Below are positions 1 through 6,914 of a DNA stretch of 64,000 bases, piece after piece. The DNA comes from Cyanobium sp. NS01 (GTDB lineage Bacteria > Cyanobacteriota > Cyanobacteriia > PCC-6307 > Cyanobiaceae), in the NCBI RefSeq assembly GCF_014280235.1, contig NZ_CP047940.1, positions 992,001 to 1,056,000 on the forward strand, written 5' to 3'. The first letter of the stretch is position 1, and every line of letters starts with the position of its first letter. Both the position numbers and the translations under genes were made by a program. A model generated the notes under the pieces. That model searched no databases. It saw only the letters and a program-made list of their open reading frames with translations, and was not told the origin of the DNA.

Positions 1-183
1 CAGCTGCCAAACGGTATTACGGCCATCGTTGGCGGGCTTTTCGCGGAACTGGTTGCAGGGTCTACTTATGCCAGCAGCAGCGGCCTCCTCCACGGGGCAT
101 TTCTGCTCGCTCTTACCGATCCTTCGAACGCTGTCCCTGAGTGGCAGGCAAGAAGCTATCGCAATCCATCGAGAATTGACTAA
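1..183 (+). CDS. Possible partial membrane protein, 3' end only
   Basis: Frame 1 is open from the left edge to a TAA at 181-183 and codes for about 60 residues, including a hydrophobic, Ala/Gly-rich stretch that could be a membrane segment. It reads against the cassette direction and ends inside the attC of the toxin-antitoxin cassette, so it would belong to the next cassette outward with its stop supplied by the neighbouring attC. No family is recognised. It could also be a chance open frame. Confidence 0.3.
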   Translation, partial: QLPNGITAIVGGLFAELVAGSTYASSSGLLHGAFLLALTDPSNAVPEWQARSYRNPSRID

Positions 184-212
184 GGCCTGTCCACTCAAGG
201 GGCTTGTTCGAA
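123..212 (-). other. attC site of toxin-antitoxin cassette
   Basis: Read on the minus strand it starts with TTCGAAC (212-206) and ends with GTTCGAA (129-123). The inner arms are CCCTTGAGTGGACAGGC and GCCTGCCACTCAGGG. They pair completely if one T and one A in the left arm are left unpaired, with six bases between them. This is the extrahelical-base geometry of classical attC sites such as that of aadA. The spacer between the arms is about 38 bases. The site lies 53 bases past the antitoxin stop codon. Confidence 0.85.
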
Positions 213-265
213 GGTGTCGCTTCTCAACAGGCAGCGATTGCAGACCGTCGCTTCGCCAGCAGAGC

Positions 266-574
266 TCAAGCCACCTCAGCTTCACTTCTCACAGTGGCAC
301 TCAACTTAAGCCCCAAGGCCGACACGACCTTGAGGATCGTGTCAAAGCTCGGACTGCGGTCCCCCGAGAGTGCCTTATAGAGACTTTCTCTGGATAGCCC
401 TGAATCCTTGGCCACTTTGGTCATCCCTTGGGCGCGTGCGATGTCACCAAGGGCCTTGGCAATGAAAGCCACATCTCCATCCGCCTCCTCGATGCAGGCT
501 TCCAGATAGGCCGCCATCTCCTCTTGGGTTCGTAGATGCTTGGCAACGTCGTAGGGGCTGGTCGTGACTTTCAT
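266..574 (-). CDS. Antitoxin of HigA/probable-addiction-module-antidote type
   Basis: A 102-residue protein with a helix-turn-helix in its second half (about residues 50-85, with the GLSRESLYKAL recognition segment). It is the usual length for the 'putative addiction module antidote' family, whose members neutralise a RelE/HigB-like RNase and repress their own promoter. The ATG overlaps the toxin stop by one base (TGATG), so the two are translationally coupled. Toxin-first order is typical of HigBA-like modules. As an integron cassette it is expected to stabilise the array against loss. The function is inferred from family and pairing. Confidence 0.85.
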   Translation of the reverse strand: MKVTTSPYDVAKHLRTQEEMAAYLEACIEEADGDVAFIAKALGDIARAQGMTKVAKDSGLSRESLYKALSGDRSPSFDTILKVVSALGLKLSATVRSEAEVA

Positions 575-876
575 CAGATCTCCTCACTCAGGTTGTCTGC
601 CAGCAGAAGCGCCTCATCAATGTCCTTGGCCTGTGAGGACTTGTCTCCTCCAGCCAACAGGATGATCAATGCGGAGCCCCTCTGCAGGTAATAGACCCTG
701 TATCCAGGGCCATAGTTGATGCGCAGCTCAGACACGCCGGCCCCGACGGGTTTGACGTCACCAGGATTGCCGCCGATGAGGCGTTCGATCCTGGCCTGAA
801 CCTTCGCTCTGGCCCTCAGATCACGCAGACCCGCAAGCCACTGGACGAAACGCTCTGTCTGGCGGACTTCAACCAT
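574..876 (-). CDS. Type II toxin of RelE/ParE superfamily (HigB-like)
   Basis: A 100-residue protein of the 'addiction module killer protein' family. It shows the conserved core of this group: an N-terminal helix with FVQWLAGLRDLRARAKVQ, the GVSELRINYGPGYRVYY strand region, and a C-terminal LLAGGDKSSQ segment. RelE-fold toxins of this kind usually cleave mRNA at the ribosome. It is the first gene of a two-gene cassette, with a 72-bp leader between the left core heptamer (955-949) and the ATG that must hold its own promoter. All expected core motifs are present, so the toxin looks intact. Confidence 0.88.
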   Translation of the reverse strand: MVEVRQTERFVQWLAGLRDLRARAKVQARIERLIGGNPGDVKPVGAGVSELRINYGPGYRVYYLQRGSALIILLAGGDKSSQAKDIDEALLLADNLSEEI

Positions 877-948
877 AACCCAACTGTAGCCTCTTGGCTA
901 CGGCCACGCAATGCTGCCTTGCTGGCTCCCATCAAAGACGACACATCC

Positions 949-1038
949 TTCGAACGCTTGCCATCACCTGGCCGCTGTGAGTGAGGCATAAAGGAAATGG
1001 CCTTGCGGTGGCGGCTCAGGTGAATGGCGATGTTAGGT
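949..1038 (-). other. attC site of HNH endonuclease cassette
   Basis: On the minus strand it runs from ACCTAAC (1038-1032, an exact RYYYAAC match) to GTTCGAA (955-949). The arms GCCATTCACCTGAGCCGC and GCGGCCAGGTGATGGC pair along their whole length once a T and an A in the left arm are left unpaired. They are six bases apart, as in canonical attC sites. The TAA stop of the upstream HNH gene lies inside the ACCTAAC heptamer, a common compact arrangement in cassettes. Confidence 0.88.
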
Positions 1039-1956
1039 GGTATGAGTCAGATTGTGCAAATTACTCTTTCCCAAATTGCATTTCGAGCAAAGCGTCTGCA
1101 AGTTGTCGAGTTCTGTTTCGCCACCTTTTGACCATGGAACAATATGATCTACATGGAGCTCGGTCTCAGGGTTTTTGGCAGGAGACGCACCACAAGCGCG
1201 ACACTTAAATGCATCCAGCTGTAAGGTTCGAAATCTCAACCTAAGATTTATATTCCTCGGCGTTCTCTTCTTTCTATTTTCTCCTGCAGCGTCCACTTCC
1301 GTATATGGGATGACTGACTCTTCGCTTGCTACATTGTCAAGGTCGTCCTGATTCGGAGAGCTACCGTCGCTTACATATTCCAAGAATGCTACCAGCGTAT
1401 TTCTCCATCCACCAAACCGACGGCTAAGCGCTTCCAAGGATATTCTTGAGATTCCTCGTTTAAGATCAGTAGTCGTAGGCTGCCTGCCAAGGGCTGTCCA
1501 TATTCTTTCTGTCTCTGTGAATACTTCAATGTCGGAGTATTTCGCAATAAAGCCGGTTACAGAAAGACCGGCATTCTCAAGTAAGTTCTTCCAACTTCCA
1601 AACTTCTCTATTACCGTTGGGAATGCATAAGCTCCAAGGGCTTCATACTGCTTTGACGTAACAATGCATGTGTTCAGCTCAGCCGCGATACGCTTGACGT
1701 CAGAAATGATGTTATCAGGATCAACCTTCTTCATTTCGGAACGAGGCTTGACCTGCTCTAGCCCAGACACCGCTAGAACTTTTGTCCAAGATCCAAATCG
1801 TCTCCTGAACGTATGATCCCCGTAGCGACCACCGGCTTTTCTATATCGCTGATATGAAAGATACTTATTGCCAACAAGCTTTGCAATTTTCCTGACATCT
1901 TCTGTCAACTCATCTCCGGTGACTCCTTGGCGGTATTCACTGAGCTGAAATTCCAT
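1033..1956 (-). CDS. HNH endonuclease with homing-endonuclease-associated repeats
   Basis: A 307-residue protein. The N-terminal two thirds hold about three copies of a roughly 55-residue unit ending in FGSW.. or FGGW.., seen near residues 50, 120 and 180. This matches the 'HNH_repeat' DNA-binding unit found with homing endonucleases. The C-terminal end (about 245-300) is an HNH nuclease with a CRAC..C..C zinc pattern and HVDHIVPWSKGGETELDNLQ, where DH and the later N are the catalytic signature. Base composition is clearly lower in GC than the host genes around 4.6-36 kb, which points to transfer. It is the only gene in its cassette. Whether it is a homing, defence or restriction-like enzyme cannot be told from sequence. 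Confidence 0.8.
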   Translation of the reverse strand: MEFQLSEYRQGVTGDELTEDVRKIAKLVGNKYLSYQRYRKAGGRYGDHTFRRRFGSWTKVLAVSGLEQVKPRSEMKKVDPDNIISDVKRIAAELNTCIVTSKQYEALGAYAFPTVIEKFGSWKNLLENAGLSVTGFIAKYSDIEVFTETERIWTALGRQPTTTDLKRGISRISLEALSRRFGGWRNTLVAFLEYVSDGSSPNQDDLDNVASEESVIPYTEVDAAGENRKKRTPRNINLRLRFRTLQLDAFKCRACGASPAKNPETELHVDHIVPWSKGGETELDNLQTLCSKCNLGKSNLHNLTHTT

Positions 1957-2010
1957 CTCGCTACACCTTGGAGAAAGACTTTTGAAACAACTATACTAAT
2001 GGCGATAGCC

Positions 2011-2096
2011 ACCTAACGATTAGCTGAGCCGCACCGCCGTTCTTGACGAACGTCGTTCGGCTAGCAGGCGGTGTCGGCTCGAGCTTGCTGTTGCTT
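2011..2096 (-). other. attC site of an ORF-less cassette
   Basis: On the minus strand it runs from AAGCAAC (2096-2090) to a consensus GTTAGGT (2017-2011). The arms AGCTCGAGCCGACACCGCC and GGCGGTGCGGCTCAGCT pair fully with one C and one A left unpaired in the left arm, six bases apart, as in the classical aadA-type attC. A small inner hairpin (GAACGACGTTC) sits in the variable loop. The R'' heptamer deviates from RYYYAAC but is exactly complementary to a GTTGCTT at 2152-2146, the presumed left end of the same cassette. Confidence 0.85.
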
Positions 2097-2240
2097 AGCC
2101 GTGCAGATATCCTAGGCACCGAGAAAAACCGTAAAAACACGGTCGAAGCAACGCTGAATGGGCGGGTCCGGTATCTACCTCAACCCACGCGCCCCTGTCA
2201 GCCTATCTCTTCTCGGTGCACTCGGCCATGGGCGCCAACT
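2097..2240. other. Non-coding stretch: mini-cassette and possible degenerate attC or attI
   Basis: From GTTGCTT (2152-2146) to the attC at 2096 there are only about 50 bases and no open frame. On the minus strand this interval holds a short hairpin, ACCGT-GTTTTT-ACGGT, followed by TTTTC, which looks like a weak terminator. Between 2153 and 2215, imperfect arms GCTGACAGGGGCG and CGCCCATTCAGC lead into the GTTGCTT heptamer. This may be a decayed attC or part of attI. Nothing else is seen up to the IS end at 2241. Confidence 0.45.
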
Positions 2241-2292
2241 TTGACGTGACCCCCTTTATCGGTCCAGGGCTTATGAGAGTGGGTGGTTGTGG

Positions 2293-3140
2293 TCATGCTG
2301 CAGCTCCCTGTTGAGCTGCCTCCAGGGGCGTACGCCCCTGGAGGGCCGAGTGCGGCCTGAGTGAGTTGTACTCCCAGCGCCAACGATCGGCCAGGATCTG
2401 CGCCTCGGGGGCTGTTGTGAACAGCTCGGTGTTGAGGAACTCATCCCGGAACCGGCCGTTGAACGACTCGGCGAATCCGTTCTCCCACGGGGATCCTGGC
2501 TCGATGTAGGCCGTGCTGGTAGTGCTGCTGGCCTCGCACCAGTCCCGTAGGGCCTGGGCAATGAACTCCGGCCCGTTGTCCGATCGGATGTACGCCGGTG
2601 CTGGGTAGAGGCTGGTGAGTTCCTCCAGCACGGCCACCACGTCCTTGGCCTTGCAGCGCCTGCCGACCCGGATCGCCAGGCAGAGGCGGCTGTGCTCATC
2701 GATCACGTTCAGGAACTTGAGCCTGCGCCCATCAGCGGTGGCGTCGAACTGGAAGTCCATGGCCCACACCTGGTGGGGATGCTCAGCCCGATGACGCCGC
2801 ACCGAGCCGTCCGCGGGCCGTGCCCGCTTTCGCTTCCTGGGAGTGGGCCGCTGCAGCCCCTCCTCGCGCCAGAGCCGTTGCACCCGTTTGTGGTTCACGG
2901 TCCAGCCCTCCCGCCGCAGCAGGCGGTAGGCCATCCGGCGGCCCCAACGGATGTGGTCCGCGGCGATCTCGCGGAGACGCTGCCGGAGCTTGGCCTCCTC
3001 GATCGAGACGACCTTGCCGCCATGGCGCTGGGTGCTGCGGTGCTGGCCCACCACTCGGCAGGCCAGGCGTTCAGAGGCCCGGTAACGCTCCTGCAGGACC
3101 GTGACGGCCCTGCGGCGACGCTCCGGGCTCAGAAGTTTCC
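2293..3140 (-). CDS. IS3-family transposase, OrfB catalytic part
   Basis: This frame holds the RNase H-fold integrase core of an IS3 transposase. The DDE triad is visible as VWAMDFQFD, then [10 protein letters not shown], then [14 protein letters not shown] with the catalytic glutamate. The sequence before it (about [23 protein letters not shown]) is the HTH_21 region. There is no good start codon near the left end of the homologous region. It is expected to be made as an OrfAB fusion by a -1 frameshift from orfA. The protein appears full length. Confidence 0.9.
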
Positions 3141-3449
3141 CTCGGCGAGGTCCTTGAGCATGGCCTTCTCCAACTCTGCTTCCGCCAAAAGCTTCTTGAG
3201 CCGGGCGTTCTCCTTCTCCAGCTGGGTCAGCCGTCTGGCCTCCTCGGCCTGCATGCCCCCGTACTGCTGCCTCCAGCGGTGGTAGGTCGGTTGCGTGACC
3301 TCGATGACGCGGCAGACGTCGGCGACGGTTTTTCCCTGGGCGATCAACTGCTCGGCCGTCTTGAGCTTGCGGATGATCTGCTCGGCTGTGTGCCTGGTGC
3401 GTTTCATGGTCGAGTCCCCGGCCCAGTTTGGCCGGCTGAAGACTCTCAT
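3129..3449 (-). CDS. IS3-family transposase, OrfA with frameshift signal
   Basis: A 106-residue protein with an N-terminal helix-turn-helix ([21 protein letters not shown]...[15 protein letters not shown]) and a leucine-rich coiled coil (about residues 65-100), the standard IS3 OrfA layout. The last sense codons read GAG GGA AAC TTC TGA. They contain the heptamer G GGA AAC in the zero frame at 3135-3141, a textbook X XXY YYZ slippery site. A -1 slip there enters the orfB frame two codons before the orfA stop, giving the OrfAB transposase. Confidence 0.9.
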   Translation of the reverse strand: MRVFSRPNWAGDSTMKRTRHTAEQIIRKLKTAEQLIAQGKTVADVCRVIEVTQPTYHRWRQQYGGMQAEEARRLTQLEKENARLKKLLAEAELEKAMLKDLAEGNF

Positions 3450-3481
3450 TCACCCTGGACCGGTTTCCGGGGTCCACATCA

Positions 3482-3575
3482 ACTTGACTCCAGCGCATTG
3501 GTTTCTGATGGCCAGGCCAGTTGGATGAGGGGTTTTATGCGGATCCGATAACCGTATGGCACACCTGATACACAG
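3482..3575. other. Interval between IS and intI stop, candidate attI region
   Basis: Ninety-four bases separate the IS from the intI stop. By position this is where attI would lie in a reverse integron. No consensus GTTRRRY was found, and no attI structure can be assigned by eye. Confidence 0.25.
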
Positions 3576-4562
3576 TCAGAGTTCATCGGCAGGGCTGGTG
3601 ACGCCCATTGGGCCCCGATTCAGTACATGGGTGTAGATCATCGTGGTTTTCAAATCGCTGTGCCCCAGTAGCTCCTGAATGGTGCGGATGTCCTGGCTGC
3701 GTTCCAGAAGGTGGGTGGCGAACGAATGGCGCAGGCTGTGGCAGGTGGCCGGCTTGCTGATCCCAGCTGCCAGCACCGCCTTGCGCACCGCTTTCTGGAT
3801 CAGGCTGGGATCAAGGTGGTGGCGGCCCTCTTCACCGGTGGCCGGATTGAACCAGCGGCTGTGTTGTGGGAACACCCACTGCCAACACCATTCGACAGAG
3901 GCATTCGGATACTTCCGGGCGAGGGCATGGGGCAGCTGCACCCGCCCCCAGCCCTTGGCCAGATCCCGTTGGTGGATCACCCGCACGTCCACCAGATGGG
4001 AGCGCAGCTGCTCCGCTACGCGAAGGGGCAGCAGGGTGCGTCGGTCCTTCCCGCCCTTTCCGTCGCGCACCGTGAGTTCCTGCCGGCCGAAGTCCAGATC
4101 ATGCACTCGCAGCCGCAACGCCTCCATTAACCGCAGGCCGCTGCCGTAGAGCAGCCCCGCCACCAGCGCCTCGGCACCCACCAGCCGCTGCAGCACAGCC
4201 CGCACCTCTTGCACCGTCAGCACCACCGGCAGCCTGCGGCGCGTGCGCGCCCGCACCACACCCTCCAGCTCCAGGTCCCGTTCCAGCAGTTCGCGGTACA
4301 GGAACAGCAGCGCCGACAGTGCCTGGTTCTGGGTAGAGGGGCTCACCTGCCGATTCACGGCCAAATGGCTGAGGAAGGCATTCACCTCGGCGCTGCCCAT
4401 CTCTCTGGGGTGTCGCAGGTTGTGGAAGCGCAGAAACCTTCTGAGCCACTGCTCATAGGTCTTCACCGTGCGACGGGCGTAGTGGCGGGTCTGCAGTTCC
4501 TCCCGGTAGCGCTGGATCAGCCCTGCAGCTTTGGGTTGCTCTGGCATGGGGGCCTGCGCCAT
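3576..4562 (-). CDS. intI: Integron integrase
   Basis: A 328-residue tyrosine recombinase. The N-terminal SAM-like core-binding domain (about 15-100) is followed by the catalytic domain with Arg in [13 protein letters not shown], His and Arg in HSLRHSF, His301 in [13 protein letters not shown] and the nucleophile Tyr310. The segment [20 protein letters not shown] between the first Arg and HxxR is the extra helix found only in IntI proteins, which separates it from XerC/D and phage integrases. It catalyses attC x attI recombination using single-stranded attC hairpins. The gene lies 37 bases after the glnT stop on the same strand, with the cassettes on its 3' side. All catalytic residues are present, so it is probably active. 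Confidence 0.95.
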   Translation of the reverse strand: MAQAPMPEQPKAAGLIQRYREELQTRHYARRTVKTYEQWLRRFLRFHNLRHPREMGSAEVNAFLSHLAVNRQVSPSTQNQALSALLFLYRELLERDLELEGVVRARTRRRLPVVLTVQEVRAVLQRLVGAEALVAGLLYGSGLRLMEALRLRVHDLDFGRQELTVRDGKGGKDRRTLLPLRVAEQLRSHLVDVRVIHQRDLAKGWGRVQLPHALARKYPNASVEWCWQWVFPQHSRWFNPATGEEGRHHLDPSLIQKAVRKAVLAAGISKPATCHSLRHSFATHLLERSQDIRTIQELLGHSDLKTTMIYTHVLNRGPMGVTSPADEL

Positions 4563-4599
4563 GGCGTCGACTCAGAGTTGCCACGGCTGCCCAGGCATC

Positions 4600-5916
4600 T
4601 CAGCAATCCAGTGATGTGCACCGTTCGGCGTCGCTGATGTCGCCCCGTTCCCGCTGCCACTGGCGGCGGCGCAGCTTGCCGTAGGCCTGGCAGAACTCCT
4701 CTCCGAGGGCCTGGCGCAGGCCGGTGTCGGCGTCGAAGGCATCGAGGGCCTCGCCCAGATCGGCCGGCAGCCTTGGGCAGATCTCCGGTCCCAGCGGGGC
4801 GGCGTAGTTGTCGTTGTCATGGCGAGGTCCTGGCTCGAGCCCTCGCTCGATGCCGTCCAGGCCCGCCGCCAGGATGGCGGCCTGCAGCAGATAGGGATGG
4901 GCTGAGCCATCGGGCAGCCGCAGCTCCAGGCGCTGGTCATCGGGGATGCGCAGCAGGTGGGTGCGGTTGTTGCCGCTGTAGCTGATCCCCGCCGGGCTCC
5001 AGGTGGCCCCCGAGGTGGTGGGCGGCGCCGCCAGCCGCCGGTAGCTGTTCACCGTGGGATTGGAGAGGGCGCAGAGGGCTGGCGCGTGCTCCAGCAGACC
5101 GGCCAGGAACTGATAGGCCAGGGTTGAGAGGCCCAGTTCACCGGCGGGATCGTGGAAGAGGTTGACGCCCGCGCTGCTGTTGCCGGGTGCACCCCAGAGA
5201 GAGAGATGGGTGTGGCAGCCGTTGCCGGTGCGCTCGGCGAAGGGTTTGGCCATGAAGCTGGCCTTGAGGCCCTGCTGCTCCGCCAGCGTCTTCACCATCA
5301 CCTTGAAGAAGGCGTGGCGGTCGGCGGTGGTGAGGGCGTCGGCGAAGGTCCAGTTCAGCTCGAACTGACCGTTGGCATCCTCGTGATCGGCCTGGTAGGG
5401 CCCCCAGCCCAGCTGCTCCATCGCCTCCAGCAGCGGCCCGATCAGCCCGTAGCGGCGCATCAGGGCCAGCTGGTCGTAGCAGGGTTTCTCCTGGTGGTCG
5501 GCAGCATCGGCGATGCCGGCGCCATCGGCGCCCAGCAGGAAGAACTCGGCCTCCACGCCACTGCGCAGCTCGAAGCCCAGCTGCAGCGCCCGCTCCTGCT
5601 GAAGCCGCAGCAGGCGGCGCGGGCACTGGGCCATCGGCTCACCGGCCAGCACCAGCTCCGCCGCCACCCAGCCCACGCCCGGCTGCCAGGGCAGGGGGGT
5701 GAGGCTGGCGGGATCTGGGATCGCCATCACGTCCCCGTCGGCGGGAGAGAGATCCAGCCAGGCCGCGAAGCCGGCGAAGCCGGCGCCGTCCCGGCCCATC
5801 GCCTCGGCGGCGGAGGCGGGCACCAGCTTGGCCCTTTGGATGCCGAACAGGTCGGTGAAGGAGATCAGCAGGAAGGAGAGCTCAAGCTCCTGGAGCCGTT
5901 GGGCGAGGGGGGTCAT
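4600..5916 (-). CDS. glnT: Type III glutamate-ammonia ligase (GlnT-like)
   Basis: A protein of about 438 residues of the GlnT group of the glutamine synthetase superfamily, clearly shorter than GlnN (GSIII) and different from cyanobacterial GlnA. Visible superfamily motifs are GVEAEFFLL (metal-binding glutamate), GQFELNW, NGCHTHLSLW (the ATP-site NG.H.H motif) and NRTHLLRIP. GlnT-like enzymes join glutamate to ammonia or to an amine. The ATG at 5916 overlaps the stop of the upstream hydrolase gene by four bases (ATGA). The same frame stays open upstream, but that part lies inside the neighbouring gene. Together with the hydrolase and desaturase it may make a gamma-glutamyl compound rather than serve general nitrogen assimilation; this is inference. 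Confidence 0.85.
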   Translation of the reverse strand: MTPLAQRLQELELSFLLISFTDLFGIQRAKLVPASAAEAMGRDGAGFAGFAAWLDLSPADGDVMAIPDPASLTPLPWQPGVGWVAAELVLAGEPMAQCPRRLLRLQQERALQLGFELRSGVEAEFFLLGADGAGIADAADHQEKPCYDQLALMRRYGLIGPLLEAMEQLGWGPYQADHEDANGQFELNWTFADALTTADRHAFFKVMVKTLAEQQGLKASFMAKPFAERTGNGCHTHLSLWGAPGNSSAGVNLFHDPAGELGLSTLAYQFLAGLLEHAPALCALSNPTVNSYRRLAAPPTTSGATWSPAGISYSGNNRTHLLRIPDDQRLELRLPDGSAHPYLLQAAILAAGLDGIERGLEPGPRHDNDNYAAPLGPEICPRLPADLGEALDAFDADTGLRQALGEEFCQAYGKLRRRQWQRERGDISDAERCTSLDC

Positions 5917-6914
5917 CGGCTGGTGAGATGGGGGGTGGGGAGCCGCAGCAGCTCCCTGGTGATGTGGCGAAGCTGCAGCTGCTCCGCGGTGCTGCTGTGG
6001 GGATTGCCGGCGCGGTGGCCGAGTTCGGAGTGGATCGTGTGCAGGCAGGCGCCGGGGATGGCGCATGCGTCTGCGGCCAGGTCGGCGGGGGGGAAGTAGA
6101 GGTCGTGGCTGCAGGCCACCACGGCGGTTCGGGCCGTGATGCGGCCGAGGGCAGCGGTCAGATCGCCGCCGCCGGCCACGTCATGGGCGAGCCAGGTGTC
6201 GAGCATGGCGATCAGGTCGCGGGGGTCATGGCGGCGGTAGTGAGGCAGCCACTGCTGCTCCACATGGGCCTCGATCGAGCCGTTCACCGTGCGGAAGAAG
6301 GGCTGGCTGGCGGCCCAGCTGGCGTAAATCAGGGCAAAGGTGCGCAGCCCCTGCTCGGGCACGGCATCAAAACCGCTGCCATTCCAGTGGCGGTCTGCGG
6401 TGAGGGCCTGCCGCAGGCTGAGGCAGAAGAGGCGATTGTGGGGGGAAGTGCGCGCCGTCCCGGCGATGCAGCAGATCCGCTCCACCTGTTCGGGATGCTG
6501 CACCGCCCATTGGTAAGCCTGTTGAGCCCCCATCGACCAGCCGTAGATCAGGGCCGGCCGCTCCACGGCGAACACCTCGGCCAGCAGCCGGCGCTGGGCG
6601 GCCACGTTGTCGCTGTGATGCACCACCCAGCCCGTTTCGGCCAGGCCCATGGCGCCGTGGCTGGGACTGCTGGAGCCGCCGTTGCCGAACTGGCCGGCGA
6701 TCACGATGCACCACTGCTCGGGGTCGAGCACCGGCCCCGCCAGCCAGGCCAGATCCTCCACCCGGGCGCCATAGGCGCTGGGCATCAGGATCAGGTTGGA
6801 GCGGGCGCTGTTCAGCTCGCCCAGCTGCAGGTAGCTGATCCGGGCCTCGGGGATCACCCGGCCGCAGGCCAGGGGCCAGGCGCCCAGCTGGTGATGCCGG
6901 CTCGGCGGCGTCAC
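5913..6914 (-). CDS. MetX-family alpha/beta hydrolase (homoserine O-acyltransferase-like)
   Basis: About 333 residues from a GTG at 6914 that overlaps the desaturase stop by four bases (GTGA). Longer frames exist but would run through the desaturase gene. The alpha/beta-hydrolase triad is visible: nucleophile Ser in GWSMGAQQAYQW, Asp in VVACSHDLYFP and His in SELGHRAGNP. The spacing and the GQFGNGGSSSPS and RRLLAEVFAVER segments match homoserine O-acetyltransferase (MetX) relatives. The substrate is not certain; it may acylate a hydroxy amino acid or act as a hydrolase. It is the middle gene of a three-gene overlapping operon. Confidence 0.75.
   Translation of the reverse strand: MTPPSRHHQLGAWPLACGRVIPEARISYLQLGELNSARSNLILMPSAYGARVEDLAWLAGPVLDPEQWCIVIAGQFGNGGSSSPSHGAMGLAETGWVVHHSDNVAAQRRLLAEVFAVERPALIYGWSMGAQQAYQWAVQHPEQVERICCIAGTARTSPHNRLFCLSLRQALTADRHWNGSGFDAVPEQGLRTFALIYASWAASQPFFRTVNGSIEAHVEQQWLPHYRRHDPRDLIAMLDTWLAHDVAGGGDLTAALGRITARTAVVACSHDLYFPPADLAADACAIPGACLHTIHSELGHRAGNPHSSTAEQLQLRHITRELLRLPTPHLTSR

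Larger units (their letters stand above)
2241..3481 (-). mobile_element. IS3-family insertion sequence
   Basis: About 1.24 kb. The ends are imperfect inverted repeats of about 40 bases: both carry TTGA(C/T)GTG.ACCCC, then CGGTCCAGGG and ATGAGAGT when read inward. Flanking sequence allows a 3-bp target duplication (ACT at 2238-2240 and 3482-3484; a one-base shift gives CTT). Inside are two overlapping frames, orfA and orfB, as in IS3 elements. Both frames look intact, so the element may be active. It lies between the integron integrase gene and the cassette array. Confidence 0.85.
1..4562 (-). mobile_element. Chromosomal integron, reverse orientation, array continues past left edge
   Basis: A tyrosine recombinase of the integron class (3576-4562) is followed on the same strand by attC sites at 2011-2096, 949-1038 and 123-212. 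These separate small cassettes that carry an HNH endonuclease and a toxin-antitoxin pair. Each cassette's left core heptamer is the exact complement of the R'' heptamer of its own attC: GTTGCTT/AAGCAAC, GTTAGGT/ACCTAAC and GTTCGAA/TTCGAAC. This is expected when both came from one circular cassette. In most integrons intI is divergent from the array; here intI, attC sites and cassette genes all read on the minus strand. No attI could be defined. It should lie between the intI stop and the first cassette, where an IS3 element has landed. Confidence 0.85.

Noticed and set aside
29-397. Plus-strand 122-residue frame across the toxin-antitoxin cassette end
   Set aside because: It runs through the attC site and antisense to the antitoxin gene, with no protein-like composition.
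1220-1240. GGTTCGAAATC as a tRNA T-arm
   Set aside because: No acceptor or anticodon stem fits, and the sequence is inside the HNH coding region.
4562-4600. attI in the usual place upstream of the intI start
   Set aside because: Only 37 bases separate glnT and intI, no cassette or attC lies on that side, and the attC sites are all on the 3' side.
5152-6099. Long plus-strand frame opposite glnT
   Set aside because: Low-complexity Gly/Val/Gln-rich translation antisense to a clear gene; a shadow of high-GC coding DNA.
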